Assembly: GCF_040954645.1 (NCBI RefSeq)
Contig: NC_092810.1
Coordinates: 7,300,185-7,364,184, forward strand
Source of the DNA: Diabrotica undecimpunctata
Taxonomy: Eukaryota; Arthropoda; Insecta; Coleoptera; Chrysomelidae
DNA: 64,000 nucleotides
Reading direction: 5' to 3'
Positions within the stretch are counted from its first letter, which is position 1, and each line of letters begins with the position of its first letter. The translations under genes were made by a program, and so were the position numbers. This document shows positions 11,415-23,180 of this stretch, one piece after another. The notes under the pieces were generated by a model. It saw nothing but the letters and a program-made list of their open reading frames with translations. It ran no database searches and was not told the DNA's origin.

Positions 11415-12475
11415 CTATTCTCTATCCTTCCATTGTTGGATGTAGGTCTCCCCCAGTTCTCTCCATCTTTCCCTATCTTGAGCTGTTCTCTGCCATGTGG
11501 GACCTCCTTGTTTCCTGATGTCATCTTTCCACCTCATCTGTGGCCTCTTGATCTCTTTGCATTGTATGGACGCCACTTTCCGATGGCATTGTTCCATCGT
11601 CCGTCTTGGAGACGTTCATTGTGTCCAGCCCTTTTCCATTTCAGTTTTGCTGCTTGTTCTATCGCTTCTACTGTCTTTGTTCTGGTTCTGATCCACTGGT
11701 TACGTTTTCTATCTTTAAGTGATATACCCAACATTTGTCTCTCCATCGCTCTTTGTGCCTTCCTTATCCTATCCAAATTGGCCTGTGTAAATGTCCATGT
11801 CTGTGCTCCGTAGGTGAGCACCGGTATTATACAGGAGTTATATACCTTGCTTCGTAAGTATAGAGGGATTGTTTGATTTTCTAGAACGTAAGAAAGTTTG
11901 CCGAACGCTGCCCATCCCATTCTTACTCGTCTCGATATTTCGGCTGTTTGATTTTCTCTGTTAGCTCTGATTGCTTGTCCTAGATAGATGTACTCATTTA
12001 CCTGCTCTATTTTTTCTGTTTGTATTTTTATTGCCTCTTGGTCTTCCGTGTTCGTCATTACTTTTGTTTTGTTGAAGTTAATTTTTAGGCCTTTTTGCAG
12101 TGATTTTTCATTAAGTTCATTCAGCATTAATTCTAGTTCTTGTCGTTCCGAGGAGATCAGGAGTATATCATCCGCATATCTAAGGTGATTTAGGTACTTT
12201 CCGTTAATACATATTCCTCTGTTTTCCCAATCTGTTGATTTTATTATATCTTCGAGGGTCAAGGTAAACAGTTTAGGTGAAATTATATCGCCTTGTCGGA
12301 CTCCTCGTTTAACTTTTATATTATCCGTTATTAATTTGTCGTCCAGAATTACGGTCATGGTTGCGTTTTGGTAAATATCATGTAATAATTGTCGGTATCT
12401 TGAATCTATGCTACTATTGACCAGAGCTTCTTCCACCGCCCAGTGTTCAATGCTGTCGAAAGCCTTTTCATAAAG
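11415..12475 (-). pseudogene. LINE-B retrotransposon, best reverse transcriptase of the family
   Basis: A 5'-truncated LINE-B copy that starts at about YEKAFDSIEHW (12466). A 300-codon open stretch holds RGVRQGDIISPKLFTLTLED, HLRYADDILLISSERQE with the catalytic YADD, GLKINFNKTKVMTN, VRMGWAAFGKLSYVL, VLTYGAQTWTF and AQRAMERQMLGISLKDRK. A frameshift near 11560 separates the last part, RPQMRWKDDIRKQG to YIQQWKDRE (stop at 11415). No RNase H is present, as expected for RTE-type LINEs. An A-rich tail follows. Confidence 0.87.
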
Positions 12476-13051
12476 GAATTAAGGATACACCATCAAAATA
12501 TATCCACAACTCAGTAACAAACGTGCTTTTGTATAAAATAATATTTTTCGCTATACTGAAATTGTTGTTCATCTAAATCCCTAAGGTACGAATTTTACTT
12601 ATTCTTATTACCATAATTTCACTTTCGGCTTATGAATATCTACTTTCTTGAAATGATTTTAATTTTTAAATAACAATGGCGGACTTAGCTTTCTGTATCT
12701 CTATATTTTCAATAAATTATTAAAAATTCAATTCAGAGACAGAGATAAGGAGAAACCAAAAGAAATAAAATGTCATCCTAATGTAAACTCGCTGATTGAA
12801 ATCCCAGTGCAATCTTGGGTGTGTGCAGTGGCGTAGTAAAACGAGCATGTTTATTATTTTTACATGATGTTGATCGTATCCTTATTATTCTGCAGATAAT
12901 TTGAACTTTAAAGCAAAATCGGTGTATCTCGATTTATTAAGGAACTCAACATGGCTCCAATTATCATTCAAATTTGATTTACTATTATTCCAGTCGAGCC
13001 AGGCAGCTCCTATATATAACATAACTTAGTGTTCATATAAATGGTAAACAA

Positions 13052-13054
<3 letters not shown>
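12476..13054. other. No gene seen
   Basis: This spacer lies between two LINE-B copies. I see no coding match or terminal repeat in it. Confidence 0.45.

Positions 13055-13134
<80 letters not shown>
13055..13134. repeat. (CT)n microsatellite
   Basis: About 40 perfect CT units. It abuts the 3' end of the minus-strand LINE-B copy, where it reads (AG)n, so it may have grown from that element's tail. Confidence 0.97.
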
Positions 13135-13136
<2 letters not shown>

Positions 13137-13985
13137 AGTGTTGTCTATTTTGCGCCGCTTGCTTTAAGTTGTGTCCTCTGATCTTCTTAATATCATTAGC
13201 CCATCTCATTTGTGGTCTTCCTCTGCTTCTCTTTCCTAACCATAGTCTCCATTGTTGTATATCGCAGTTCGATCTTTTATCCTTCAGTCGGGCATTGTGT
13301 CCTGCGAAGCTCCAGTTTAATTTGGCAGCATCTTCTCCTGCGTCTTTTACTTTGGTTTTGCTTCTAATCCATTTGTTTGTTTTTTTTTCTATCTATAAGT
13401 CTCACCCCGAGCATTGATCTTTTTATCATTCATTGTGTCTTTACTATTTTATCTATATTAGACTTGGTGAGTCACCAAGTATAGGGAGGATACAATGATC
13501 GTAAATTCTGGTTTTCAAATATTGTTCTATTTTAGTACTTTTCAAGATCCAACTCAGTTTTCCAAATCCTGCCCACGCTAACCTTCTGATAATATCGGCA
13601 GTTTGATTTTCTTTGTTAACTTTCATTATCTGTCCCAGATAGATGTTTTTGGCTTACTGTTTCCAAATTTATGTCGTTTAACGTTATTTCTCTAATGTTC
13701 GGTGTATTCATCCTAAGACCTACTTTTTCCGTAGCTTGAAATAGTTGCGTTATCATGGTCTGTAGTTATTCGAAACTTGTAGCAAATATTACAGTGTCAT
13801 CAACGTATCTTAAATGACACCGTTTTCTTGCATTAACATTTATTTCTTTATCTGCCTAGTTAACGTCTTTGAACACGTCTTCCAGTCCAAGTGTGAATAG
13901 TTTTGGTGAGATAACATCTCCCCGGCGAACTCCCAAGAATTCCACATATTTTCCAAGTATGGAGAATGTTGCCTACATTTTTTTT
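13135..13985 (-). pseudogene. LINE-B retrotransposon, heavily decayed
   Basis: From 13985 down, the LINE-B pattern can be followed through many breaks: GVRRGDVISPKLFTLGLED, HLRYVDDTVIFATSFE, VGLRMNTPN, then MLGVRLIDRKKNKWIRSKT, LNWSFAGHNARLKDKR and GKRSRGRPQMRWANDIKK. The catalytic box is YVDD. It is much older than the neighbouring copy at 11.4-12.5 kb. Confidence 0.78.
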
Positions 13986-14100
13986 ATAGCGAATTTGAGT
14001 CCTTTACAAATTTCTGGTTGAGAGTTATGGGTGGCCATTTTGCTCCTTTGTAACATTCAGTATTTTTTGATTTTTGTGGCCAAACTGTCTTTTTGTTTAT

Positions 14101-14102
<2 letters not shown>

Positions 14103-14180
<78 letters not shown>
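14103..14180. repeat. (TA)n microsatellite
   Basis: About 39 TA units between the flank of a LINE-B remnant and the 3' end of a LINE-A fragment. Confidence 0.97.
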
Positions 14181-14181
<1 letters not shown>

Positions 14182-14182
14182 T

Positions 14183-14413
14183 TCTTCTTAGTCGTTAACC
14201 TGATGCAGGTATCGTGATATCATGAAGATATTAGTTAAATTTCCCAATGTTCCTCCAAGTTGTTCTATCTTCTGTCATTCTAGCACATTCTGACAATGGA
14301 GCGCCAATGGTAGCAACAATATGGTCCGTGTATCGTGTGGGAGATCTACCTCTACTTCTTTTGCCTTCTACTTTTCCCTGGATGGTAAGTTTTTCAAGAC
14401 CATTTCTTCGAAG

Positions 14414-14416
<3 letters not shown>
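14183..14416 (-). pseudogene. LINE-A 3' fragment
   Basis: RRNGLEKLTIQGKVEGKRS, RGRSPTRYTDHIVATIGAP and RTTWRNIGKFN is the extreme C-terminus of a LINE-A ORF, ending in the family's TAAGAAGAAG tail at 14183. Both sides are (TA)n tracts. Confidence 0.8.

Positions 14417-14489
<73 letters not shown>
14417..14489. repeat. (TA)n microsatellite at the PLE 5' truncation
   Basis: About 36 TA units. The PLE coding sequence begins directly at the right edge. Confidence 0.97.
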
Positions 14490-14491
<2 letters not shown>

Positions 14492-15989
14492 TCTTTTGTC
14501 AAAAACTCTTTTCATTTTATTGATCTTCTGAAAAATATTTCTATTTCACCCTCAGATATACTAGTTAGTTTTGACATTGTTTCTTTGTTCAACATTCCCA
14601 TCGATGAAACCATTTCCATCTTGGACTCTAAACATCAAATCCCCCAAGACACACTATCTCTTATAAAACACTGCATGTCTAATACATACTTTTCATTCCA
14701 AAAAATCATTTCTATCGTCAAATCAAAGGTGCCCCAATGGGATACCCCCCCCCCCCCCGTAATAGCTGATATTTTCATGGAACATTTCGAAACAGCAGCC
14801 CCGTCGTCATCAAATCTCAAACCCACCTGCTGGTTACGGTATGTTGATGACACTTTTGTCATTTGGCCTCATGGTAAAGACACGTTAGATCTCTTCCTCT
14901 CCCACCTGAATGGAATACATCCTAGTATTCAATTCACGATGGAAGTTGAGTCTGAAGCGTCTTTGCCATTCCTTGATGTTCTTATTCAGAAAAACTTACC
15001 TTACAGTTTTTCCTATTCCGTGTACCGGAAACCCACTCATACAAACCGATATCTTAATACCCAGTCACATCATCACCCCGCCCAACTCAATTCAGTTGTT
15101 AACACTCTCATTTCTCCATAAGACTTAGCGTTCCATAAGACTTAGCGACAACAATCATAGGTCATCCGAAATTAATTCAATAAGGCAAACACTCTTACAA
15201 AACGGCTACCACAAAACCCAAATCAATAAGAGCATTCAAAAACATCTAAACCCCATTCCTTTCAAAAAAGAAACCTTGCCGCCGGATCAACCCAAAATCT
15301 TTCTACCTTTTATTAAAGGTGTCACTGATAAGATCAGTAGAACTCTTCTTCCTCTAAATATCAAAACCATCTTAACTACTCACTCCAAGTTGTCCAATCT
15401 CGTCAGATCCGTAAAAGACCAAACCCCTAATGAAGACCATGGTGTTTACGAGATACCCTGTTCCAGTTGCCCACGTACATACATCGGACAGACAAACCGA
15501 CGAATCCATAATCGTATTTACGAACATTCTATATCTGTCAAACATTCCGATACTACTTCAGCCCTAGCCCAACATCATATTCAAACAGGCCACAAAATAG
15601 ATTTTGAAAAAGCAAAAACCATCGCCCCCATCTGCTCCTTAAAATCGAGAATCATTCGTGAAGCTATCGAAATCGAAAAACGGCCTAACAGCTTGAACAC
15701 GCGCGATGACGCGAAACGATTGCCGGCAACATGGCGACCCCTGCTTCAGCGACCTCCCGCATACACCGCTCAGGCCAGGTCAGTTCAGACCACGTCAGCG
15801 CATACCGTTCCCGCGCATACAGCGAGTATAAAAGCAGCCACAGAGGGTAAGACCGGTTGTCACTCGACACTGAGGAGTAGGCAGATTGAGACCTCAGTGC
15901 CGAGAGACAGTTCTTGCAATATAGAACACGATACTGGTACGTCTCGAGTGAGGGGAGTAGGCAGTTTGAGACCCCGAACTCGAACCTAA
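14490..15989 (+). pseudogene. Penelope-like element: reverse transcriptase plus GIY-YIG endonuclease
   Basis: Penelope-type retroelement, 5' truncated. The reverse transcriptase part shows SDILVSFDIVSLFNIPIDE at about 14557, then CWLRYVDDTFVIW at about 14830 with the YVDD active site, then LPFLDVLI and YRKPTHTNRYLN. An in-frame stop ends this part at 15121. A 17-bp tandem duplication (15115-15131 and 15132-15148) adds a frameshift. The second part, to 15989, shows FLPFIKGVTDKISRTL and then the GIY-YIG domain: VYEIPCSSCPRTYIGQTNRR, NRIYEHS, ALAQHHIQTGH. The order RT then C-terminal GIY-YIG is diagnostic of endonuclease-bearing PLEs. A C-rich slippage run is at 14749-14758. Confidence 0.9.
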
Positions 15990-15996
15990 CCGTATC

Positions 15997-16038
15997 ACTC
16001 TTGATAATGGATCCAAAATGGGTGCCGAAACGTCGAGT
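15997..16038 (+). ncRNA. Hammerhead-like motif at PLE 3' end (U3-A8 variant)
   Basis: It lies 7 nt after the GIY-YIG stop codon. ACTC (helix I), then TTGATAA where CTGANGA is expected, then stem II GGATCC/GGGTGCC (one bulge and one G.U), then GAA, the palindrome ACGU as helix III, the cleavage-site base C16034, and GAGT closing helix I with four Watson-Crick pairs. Core positions 3 and 8 are U and A instead of C and G and could still pair. Small hammerheads with dimer-forming helix III are known on PLEs. Confidence 0.65.
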
Positions 16039-16078
16039 AATAAATTCTCAACGCGGTTCTTCCCGAGAACTAAGTAAT

Positions 16079-16083
<5 letters not shown>

Positions 16084-16132
<49 letters not shown>
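16084..16132. repeat. (TA)n microsatellite at PLE 3' end
   Basis: About 24 TA units beginning about 45 bp after the hammerhead-like motif. With 14417-14489 it brackets the PLE. Confidence 0.97.
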
Positions 16133-16135
<3 letters not shown>

Positions 16136-17516
16136 CAGCCCAATGACGCCCCCAAGGATAAGTAACGAGGTCATCGTATTGTTCTTGTATACGATCGGAT
16201 TATTTCCACCTAAAATCTCCCATTGTCCACGTTAAGTTTTTTATCCTTTATCCTATATAAATCAATATAATACTTTAAATAAATTTAATGGTAAAGTCAA
16301 AACAGTCTGGTCAAATAACTTATTTTAATATTCCCATAAAATACTAGAAAAAATCTGTATTTCAAACTTTCATACACCTGACCCCAGCGCGTCGCCTCTG
16401 AAAATGATATTCTCGGATCGGCATTGAAATGGATTCCAGCAAAAAATCATTCAAGAATTCAGATTAGCTACAGCAGAAAAAGTGTCCGGTATATAAGGTA
16501 ATGCACTAAAAATGGTTTAGAGGATCGAGACAGCGAATTGTTGAATTGAAAATGATATTTTGAAAATAAAATTGGACTTATAGGTATAAAAAAAAGGAGG
16601 TTATCCAATGCTCTACCAGTCTGAGACTTTATCGCTTAATAATAACAACCTTAATAATTTTAAATGTAGCAAAACCAAAAAGTTTTATAAACTAAAGATC
16701 ATAAAAGTCGAGTTTAGATTCTTTTAATGGATCAGAGAATGTTTTGTTATGTAAATAACTTTAATTTAACACTTAGAATTAAAATATTCAAACATAATTT
16801 AACCTTCCGTCGGTTGCAACGTACTCTTGTATAAGAGCTGTTGCAATGTATCAAAATGATACATTTAACTTTGACTTAAAATTACAGTAACAGCAAGAGT
16901 TTTTGGATCAAGCGTAGTTGTAGATTACATCCAATAATTCATTATGTTCCTCCTTTTTTGTTTGTGTAAAAACATTGTGATAACAAAAAAACTATTTGTG
17001 TATGTAAATCCAAAGACGTGGCTTAGGGGTAAAAAGCTATTTATAGCAATGGTCGCAGTGTATCTGTTTGATACGTTATTATAAAATTTACTAACACGCA
17101 GTCAGATATATGTGGTGTTTTAGTTGTGTTATTTATTATTTTTTCCGTCGACCATCCATTTATGAATAATTTTAACACCCTCAAAATCATTGATTAATGA
17201 CCCCTATTAATGAATGATTTTCTATTAATGAACGATTTTATTATAGGCAACACAACATACATTGCTTGTATAATAATTTAACCTCATTTAACGCTCTGTG
17301 ATTGGCAGTGACCTGTGGTGTAGGCAACCAAACATATAGGTACCTATTTATATTCCCACTAAAAATTTATTTAAAATGACATAGCCGCTGTAAGTACTGT
17401 CTGTCATTGTATGTCATTATTTATCGTTAAGTAAATAAAAATTTAAACTAAGATATTTTTATTTCTGAAATGTTCGGTCGACGGAAAAGTTTTGTAACGA
17501 ACTCGTGAATTAAAAT
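16133..17516. other. No gene seen; AT-rich spacer
   Basis: I find no coding match. TTCCGTCG-type words recur at about 16803 and 17144, with a partial complement at about 17474, and may be eroded terminal repeats. I cannot define an element. Confidence 0.4.
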
Positions 17517-17588
17517 GGCGATTAACAATCTCGAACATTAACGCACTCGCTTCGCTCACGTGTTAAAATATCTCAATTGTTAATCGCC
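17517..17588. repeat. Inverted repeat, 13-bp perfect stem
   Basis: GGCGATTAACAAT at 17517-17529 is exactly complementary to 17576-17588. The loop holds a second weaker hairpin (CACTCGCTTCGCTCACGTG). It looks like a small foldback element. Confidence 0.7.
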
Positions 17589-17782
17589 CTTATTAATACA
17601 CTTGTTGGTTAAATAACTATTATAATTTATTCTTTATTCTTTTAGTAGGATTTAAAACATTTATATATTATCAAAAAACGGTAACTTACATAGAAATATA
17701 ACCTAAGTACTCTTATAAAATGATTTAATTTCTAACATTATAAATTGGTAAAAATAAAATGTTGCCTTGCAAACATAAAATA

Positions 17783-19292
17783 CACACAACGCAAAAGTCT
17801 AGGGATATTTTTATAAATAGACGTACTTTGTTTATCTGTAATCAACTTAAATAAAGTAATACAAAATTTGTAGTTTAAATTGTTGTTTAATATGTAAAAA
17901 CCATAAATTGCAAAAAAAACACAGAAAATTGGAGCAAAAAAAAATATATTGCAAATCACCCATGTTTCAGATACCACCATAAAATGTCAAAAATACGAAA
18001 TATAAACTTAATATATAGTATGGCCACCACGTTGGTTTATCACAGCTCTACATCTACTATTGATGTTTCGAATCACATTGTTAATGTCTGCTTGAGGTAG
18101 TTGTGTCCATTGTTCTCTCAGAAGCTCTTTTAATTGAAAATCATTGTAGATATTGCCCATATGTGGAGTAATTCTTCGTTGGAGCATGTCCCATACATGC
18201 TCAAGTGGATTCAAGTCCGGTGATTGTGCTGGCCACGGCAATACATCAATACCCTCGTTATCCAACCAGTTTGTTACAATATGCGCAACATGTGGTCGAG
18301 CGTTATCATGCATAAAGTTAAACTTTTCTACAACAGCAGCGGCAAACAACAGGTTCAAGAATGGTGTCCAAATATTGCTAATTTGTGAGAAAGCCACGTG
18401 GGAAAATGAGGTAAGTTCTTCCATCAATCATGATTCCACCCCATACCATTAATGTACCACCTCTGTATGCATACACTTCTTGAATATGTCGTAATCGTTC
18501 TCCATATCTGGGTCGTCTCCAAACTCTTGTCCGACGAGAATCTGGATGAAATCCATATCTAGACTCGTCACTAAACAAAACTGTGGCCCACTCATTGTCA
18601 GTCCAATTCTGAAACTCTTGACACCAGGTTAATCTTGCAGCGCGATTGCCTCTAGATAGAGGTGGACATCTCAGTGGTCGCCGACTACGAAGATTGGCTT
18701 CATGGAGACGATTCCTCACAGTACTGCTGCTAATTGTTACATTATGTGCAAGCTGTAATTCATTAACCAGCTCAGGTGCTGTGATTGTTGGCTGCCTTCT
18801 GGCATTTAAAATTAAATATCGGTCTTGAGCGACGGTTGTAGAGCGACCACGTATTGGATGTTGCTCGGCTGGACTCTCAGTGTCTCTAAACCGACGCCAC
18901 AAACGACTTACGACGCTTTGCGGAACACCCAGCTGGTCAGCAACTTGAGTTTGTCGCATACCAGCTTGACGGAGGCCCATGGCTCTATTCATCTCTCCCA
19001 ACGTTAAATGTTGTCGTTTCATGGTAAAAAGACAATACCTTTAACTCACCTATTAAGCAAGAATGGTATAAAGTGACTAAAATTAAAAATAAACAAAACT
19101 TAAAAATGTCGATTTTTTTGTCCCTTATAAAAACATTCTAAAACACGTATTGCTATTAGTTTTACAATTATTTTTTTGATAATAATAAGTGAGTATCTGT
19201 ATCAACAATTATAGCAAATTTATATGGTCATGAAATTTCTGTCATTAGTATTGTCAAATTATTAAAATATCCTTAAACTTTTGCGTTGTGTG
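17783..19292 (-). mobile_element. Tc1-like transposon with both ends and TA target duplication
   Basis: The left end CACACAACGCAAAAGT (17783) and right end (19292) form 29-bp inverted repeats with two mismatches. Each is flanked directly by TA, the target duplication of Tc1/mariner elements. Total length is 1510 bp, normal for the family. It carries one transposase gene on the minus strand. Confidence 0.93.
18008..19022 (-). pseudogene. Tc1-like DD34E transposase, one stop and one frameshift
   Basis: ATG at 19022. The paired-like helix-turn-helix region reads MNRAMGLRQAGMRQTQVADQ and VPQSVVSRLWRRF, with a second helix-turn-helix up to about residue 110. Catalytic blocks are VLFSDESRYGF, FNFMHDNARPHVAH and SPDLNPLEHVWD, with 34 residues between the second Asp and Glu. 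The gene is broken by TAG at about 18376-18378 and a one-base frameshift near 18345, after which the correct frame runs to the stop at 18008. Two lesions only, so this copy is young. Confidence 0.92.
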
Positions 19293-19369
19293 TATATTAT
19301 TTTTAAATTCAAAACATTTCAAACCAAAAAAAAATCTTTATTTCAGTTTATTGCGGTGGCGATCTGTCA

Positions 19370-20560
19370 CTGGTGTATTACTCGAGTCTTCTTGTTCTTA
19401 TAACCTTGAGTGAAGTGATGAGCACACTGGGGTTGTATGCTCGCCACAAATATATCATTTACAATTCTTGCAAATAGTTTTGGTCAACCTGGTCCTTCGT
19501 GATGTGTAACATAAAGCACAGCGACGACACTTTGTTTAAGCTACATCTTCTGCAGCCACTAGTCCAACTTTCTTATCGGGCTCTTCCGTTGGTCTAAATC
19601 TGCTGAGCAATTCAGAAAGAGAACGTGGTATAACTTGTGTCATAAGACTTTTATGTAATTGTGGTAAGGCTAACTTATGGCCTAGTTTCCGAAGAAAAAG
19701 GCGATGCCGTATATTCTCCTATCCATTTCCGATTGAAATCACTTGGGCATTAATGCCTACAACGTTCAACATGGAAAAAAAGACGACCATGGGCCAACGA
19801 CGTGTGTTTCTATCAACGTTGTAGGAAGCGCAAAACTTATTGACAACGTCGACACCTGACTTGGTTTTATTATAATATGTGATCATGTCTGGTTTCGTAG
19901 CTTGTTCTGACGTCTGATCTATGGAATCATCGTAATGCTGAGAAGATATAACAAGAACATTTCCATTCTTTTTTGGTACGTAGGAAACAATAGTGGAGTA
20001 TTCTCCAAACCCAAACATAGTTGACTGTGGTGGTCGCCCTTTTACATTTAGCAGATCTACTGGCAGTTCCCTATTTTTTTTTATTGTGCCATCATACGAC
20101 AGTCTATTACTTTTTAATTCGGTGACAAGTTGCACATCTCTAAACCAACTATCTGCTGTTATATTTCGACCCGTTCCTAAATAGGTTGTGCCAATCTTCT
20201 AACGACATCAGATGGTTTATTACTTTGTTCATAGGGTCCCTGGGGTTGCTTTCCAGCATACATTTCCAGGCTATAACTATAAAAAGTAACTGCATCATCC
20301 ATAGCATAAATTTTTACTCCGTATTTGGATAGCTTCGAAGGGATATATTGTTTGAACCTGCAACGTTCTCCAAAAGCCTCCAGTTTTTCGTCAATAGTCA
20401 CACACTGTCATAGTGAATAGCTATGTTTACAATTATGAACAGAATCGTCGAAGAGTTCACGAATCTGCGCAATGTTGTCAACAGCTTTCCTTTCAGGTCT
20501 TATGATGCGGTCATCGAAACGCAGACATCTCATAAGAAACTTGAACCTTTTGAGACTTAT
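19370..20560 (-). pseudogene. piggyBac transposase, C-terminal part (family 1)
   Basis: The piggyBac protein resumes here after the LINE-A insertion. It reads RFKFLMRCLRFDDRIIRPER, CVTIDEKLEAFGERCRF, GVKIYAMDDAVTFY, MYAGKQPQGPYEQSNKPSDV, a decayed stretch, then KGRPPQSTMFGFGEYSTIV, HYDDSIDQTSEQA, YNKTKSGVDVVNKFCASYN (third catalytic Asp block) and RRWPMVVFFSMLNVVGINAQ. A cysteine-rich C-terminal finger (KCRRCALC ... ICKNCK) is readable at about 19450-19540. Several stops and frameshifts are present. Confidence 0.88.
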
Positions 20561-21613
20561 CTTCTTCTTAAAAAGTGCCTATCCGTTTCGGATGTTGGCG
20601 ATCATCACGGCTATCTTTACTTTGTTTATTGCAGCGCGGAACAGTTCAGTGGTAGTCGTGTTATACCACTTTCGTAAATTTTGAAGCCAGGAAATGCGTC
20701 TTCTTCCCGGTCCTCTCTTACCATTCAGAGAGAATCAGCTGGAGAAGGCCGTAACGTTCTTGATTTCTCATTACATGTCCTAGATATTCCAACTTTTTAG
20801 TTTTGACGGTCATGAGAATTTCACATTCTTTCCCCATTCTACGCAGGACCTCCACATTAGTAACTCTGTCAACCCAGGATATACGTAAGATGCGCCTATA
20901 ACACCACATTTCGAAAGCTTCAAGCCGATTTATAGATGCAACAGTCAGTGTCCACGCTTCCATTCCGTAGAGCAGAACTGTGAATATGTAGCAGTTCAAT
21001 AGACGGCATTTTTTTTAATGATATGTCTCGACTGTTGAAAATGGTTCTCTATCTAACGAAAGCTGCTTTTGCTTTTATTATTCGCTGTTTAATTTCTGTT
21101 GAGTGGTCCCATTGGCTATTTAAATTGGTGCCTAGATATGTATATTGCTCGACTCTTTCAATATTCTGTTGGTTGATTGTAAGTTGAGCGTTTAGTATTG
21201 GTTTTTTACTAATTGTCATAAATTTGGTTTTCTTTATGTTAAGAGCTAGTCCGTATCTGTTGCTGACTTCTGTTATGCGATTTGTTAATATCTGTAAGTC
21301 ATTCAGATTATTGGCAAAAACTATAGTGTCATCTGCATATCTAATGTTATTCAACCATTCACCGTTTATTAATATTCCTTTCGCACAACCGTCTAAAGCT
21401 TCCTTAAATACCCATTCAGAATAAATATTGAACAACAATGGAGACAAAACACAGCCCTGTCGTACTCCACGTTCTATTGCAATTTTATCAGTTACCTGGT
21501 CTTCTATTTTGATTTTGGCTGTTTGATTGTAGTAAATGTTTCTGATAATTCTAAGATCTTTGTTGTCAATTCCAATTTCTTGCATTAGAGTCATTAATTT
21601 GTCATGTTTTACT
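20561..21613 (-). mobile_element. LINE-A insertion inside the piggyBac gene
   Basis: 5'-truncated LINE-A copy. It reads VKHDKLMTLMQEIGID, AIERGVRQGCVLSPLLFNIY, NIRYADDTIVFANNLNDLQ with the catalytic YADD, GLALNIKKTKFMTISK, then after a frame change LLYGMEAWTLTVASINRLE, EMWCYRRILRISWVDRVTN and LEYLGHVMRNQERYGL. The 3' end has the TAAGAAGAAG tail at 20561. The 10-bp sequence TGAGACTTAT occurs at 20551-20560 and 21614-21623 as the target-site duplication. Confidence 0.93.
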
Positions 21614-22204
21614 CTGAGACTTATAACCAGTCGAAATATTTTCACGCCGTGTCCGTCTGTACCCCAGAGATCCTCTAACATCATTTTGTTGGCGTGCAAA
21701 GTTCCTCCTATATTTAAAAAAGCCTGTGAAGGCCTTGAGTTCTGTTGTGTCCGTATCAGTTACATAACGTTGTCGGTCAAAGCGATCCCTTACTTCAAGA
21801 TGAATGATCCTACGGGTTTGTGAACTTGACTATTGTTTGTAGCATTTTATCAGAAAATATCTGACTCCAAAAGTCTATATGTAACTTAGCTAGTCGTGCT
21901 TCATATATTACTCCTGGGAGACGTGTAACCAGGTTATGTGTTTTCATCCATCTAGTGGTTTTATCTTTTCCAAAGTAAAATAAGTTATCGTGTAAATCTG
22001 GTTCTTTGTCTGTCCCACTCTCTTCAGTATCAGAGTCACCAACTCTTTCATCAGTGGGTTGATCTTCCGCATCTGTGTCCGGTTCATCCTCGAAATCTTC
22101 CACTTGGTTAGGGCATCTTCATTCACGTCCTCTTCTAACATAAATTGTCGAAGATAATCTACATCATTCGGATTATTTAGCTTGTAAATCCGCTTTGCAG
22201 CCAT
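21614..22204 (-). pseudogene. piggyBac transposase, N-terminal part (family 1)
   Basis: ATG at 22204 (MAAKRIYKLNNPNDVDYLRQ). An acidic region, DFEDEPDTDAEDQPTDER, is followed by LFYFGKDKTTRWMKTHN, the entry to the piggyBac transposase domain. Further on, HANKMMLEDLWGTDGHGVKI and FRLVISL lie at the LINE junction. Frameshifts occur near 22110 and 21810. Joined across the insertion the protein reads ISL-KRF, as expected. Confidence 0.88.
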
Positions 22205-22234
22205 TATACTGAAAATAAAAATATAAAATAACAC

Positions 22235-23180
22235 TCACCTATAACAAGTAGGCCGAAAATAGCCTAAAAAGTAAAACAACACCAGTAAAGCGGTCTAGAA
22301 AGGTACTATGAAGGTGTGTTCTCCTTACTTTAGGGTTCAATAATAATATTGAAAATTGGCGAGTTTGTATAATTTAGATACACATGCGACCGACGCCGAC
22401 GGAGGATTAAAAATACAAACAATATAACTGTAACCTGAAAATATGTTTGTTCCAATTTTCTCAAGTTGCTAACTATCCTTCCCTTCGTAAAGATATCAAT
22501 TTTTAAACGGCAGGAAAACCTCGTCCCTAAAGATATTAAATTGAAAGCGTCATGATCAGTCAATGTCAACAAATATTTTTTCGGGTTTGGCGGAAAAATT
22601 GGATGCGTGATATAAATGAAAATGTTTCGTCAAACCACCGAAAAAGCGGCTGTGTTTCTTATGAATTGCTTACTCGTATTCATTGAATATTTAATAAATT
22701 TAATAAATATACTACTTGTTGTGTATAAAAGTTTGTTTCTCATTAAATATTTTTATAATGTTAATGTTTTTTATAACCAATAGTGTATGAATTGATGCTT
22801 TGTAAATTCAATAGACACATTTTGCTTATCTTGGATTTTGCTTCTGGATTCGTTACATTAGATACCATAAATTATAGATTGACAGTATGTCATTCGAACG
22901 AGTACATACCGCTCTGTGAATCAGTGTAAAAATTGGCTGTTTATCGCGGTAAATACCAGTTGTTAAAAGTTTTTAACCAACAAAAAGTAATTAGTAAGTG
23001 TTGTGTAGAGTTTTTAACATCAAGAGCTGTAATATTATTCGAAAGAAATTGTTTATGAACACTTTTCTAACCAAAACATTCAGCTGTGTTGACATTTTTT
23101 GTCAGATTTGACATAAGCCAGTCCTATCAAGGAATGGTTCGGCGAAGTATTAGCCAGGCAACCAGTAATACAGATATGCG
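22235..23180. other. No gene seen; spacer, possibly LINE 5' leader at the right
   Basis: I see no piggyBac end that I can define and no coding match. The last few hundred bases may be the untranslated leader of the I-type LINE that follows. Confidence 0.4.

Noticed and set aside
13055..13134. (CT)n as a promoter GAGA-type element
   Set aside because: It simply adjoins a dead LINE tail and no gene starts nearby; a microsatellite explains it.
14231..14531. ORFs with long YIYIYI runs here and at 15914, 36150, 44134 and 45205
   Set aside because: They are (TA)n microsatellites read through in frame; the codons are not selected protein.
16798..17480. TTCCGTCG-type words as ends of a DNA transposon
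   Set aside because: The complementary partner is too imperfect and no target duplication is visible.
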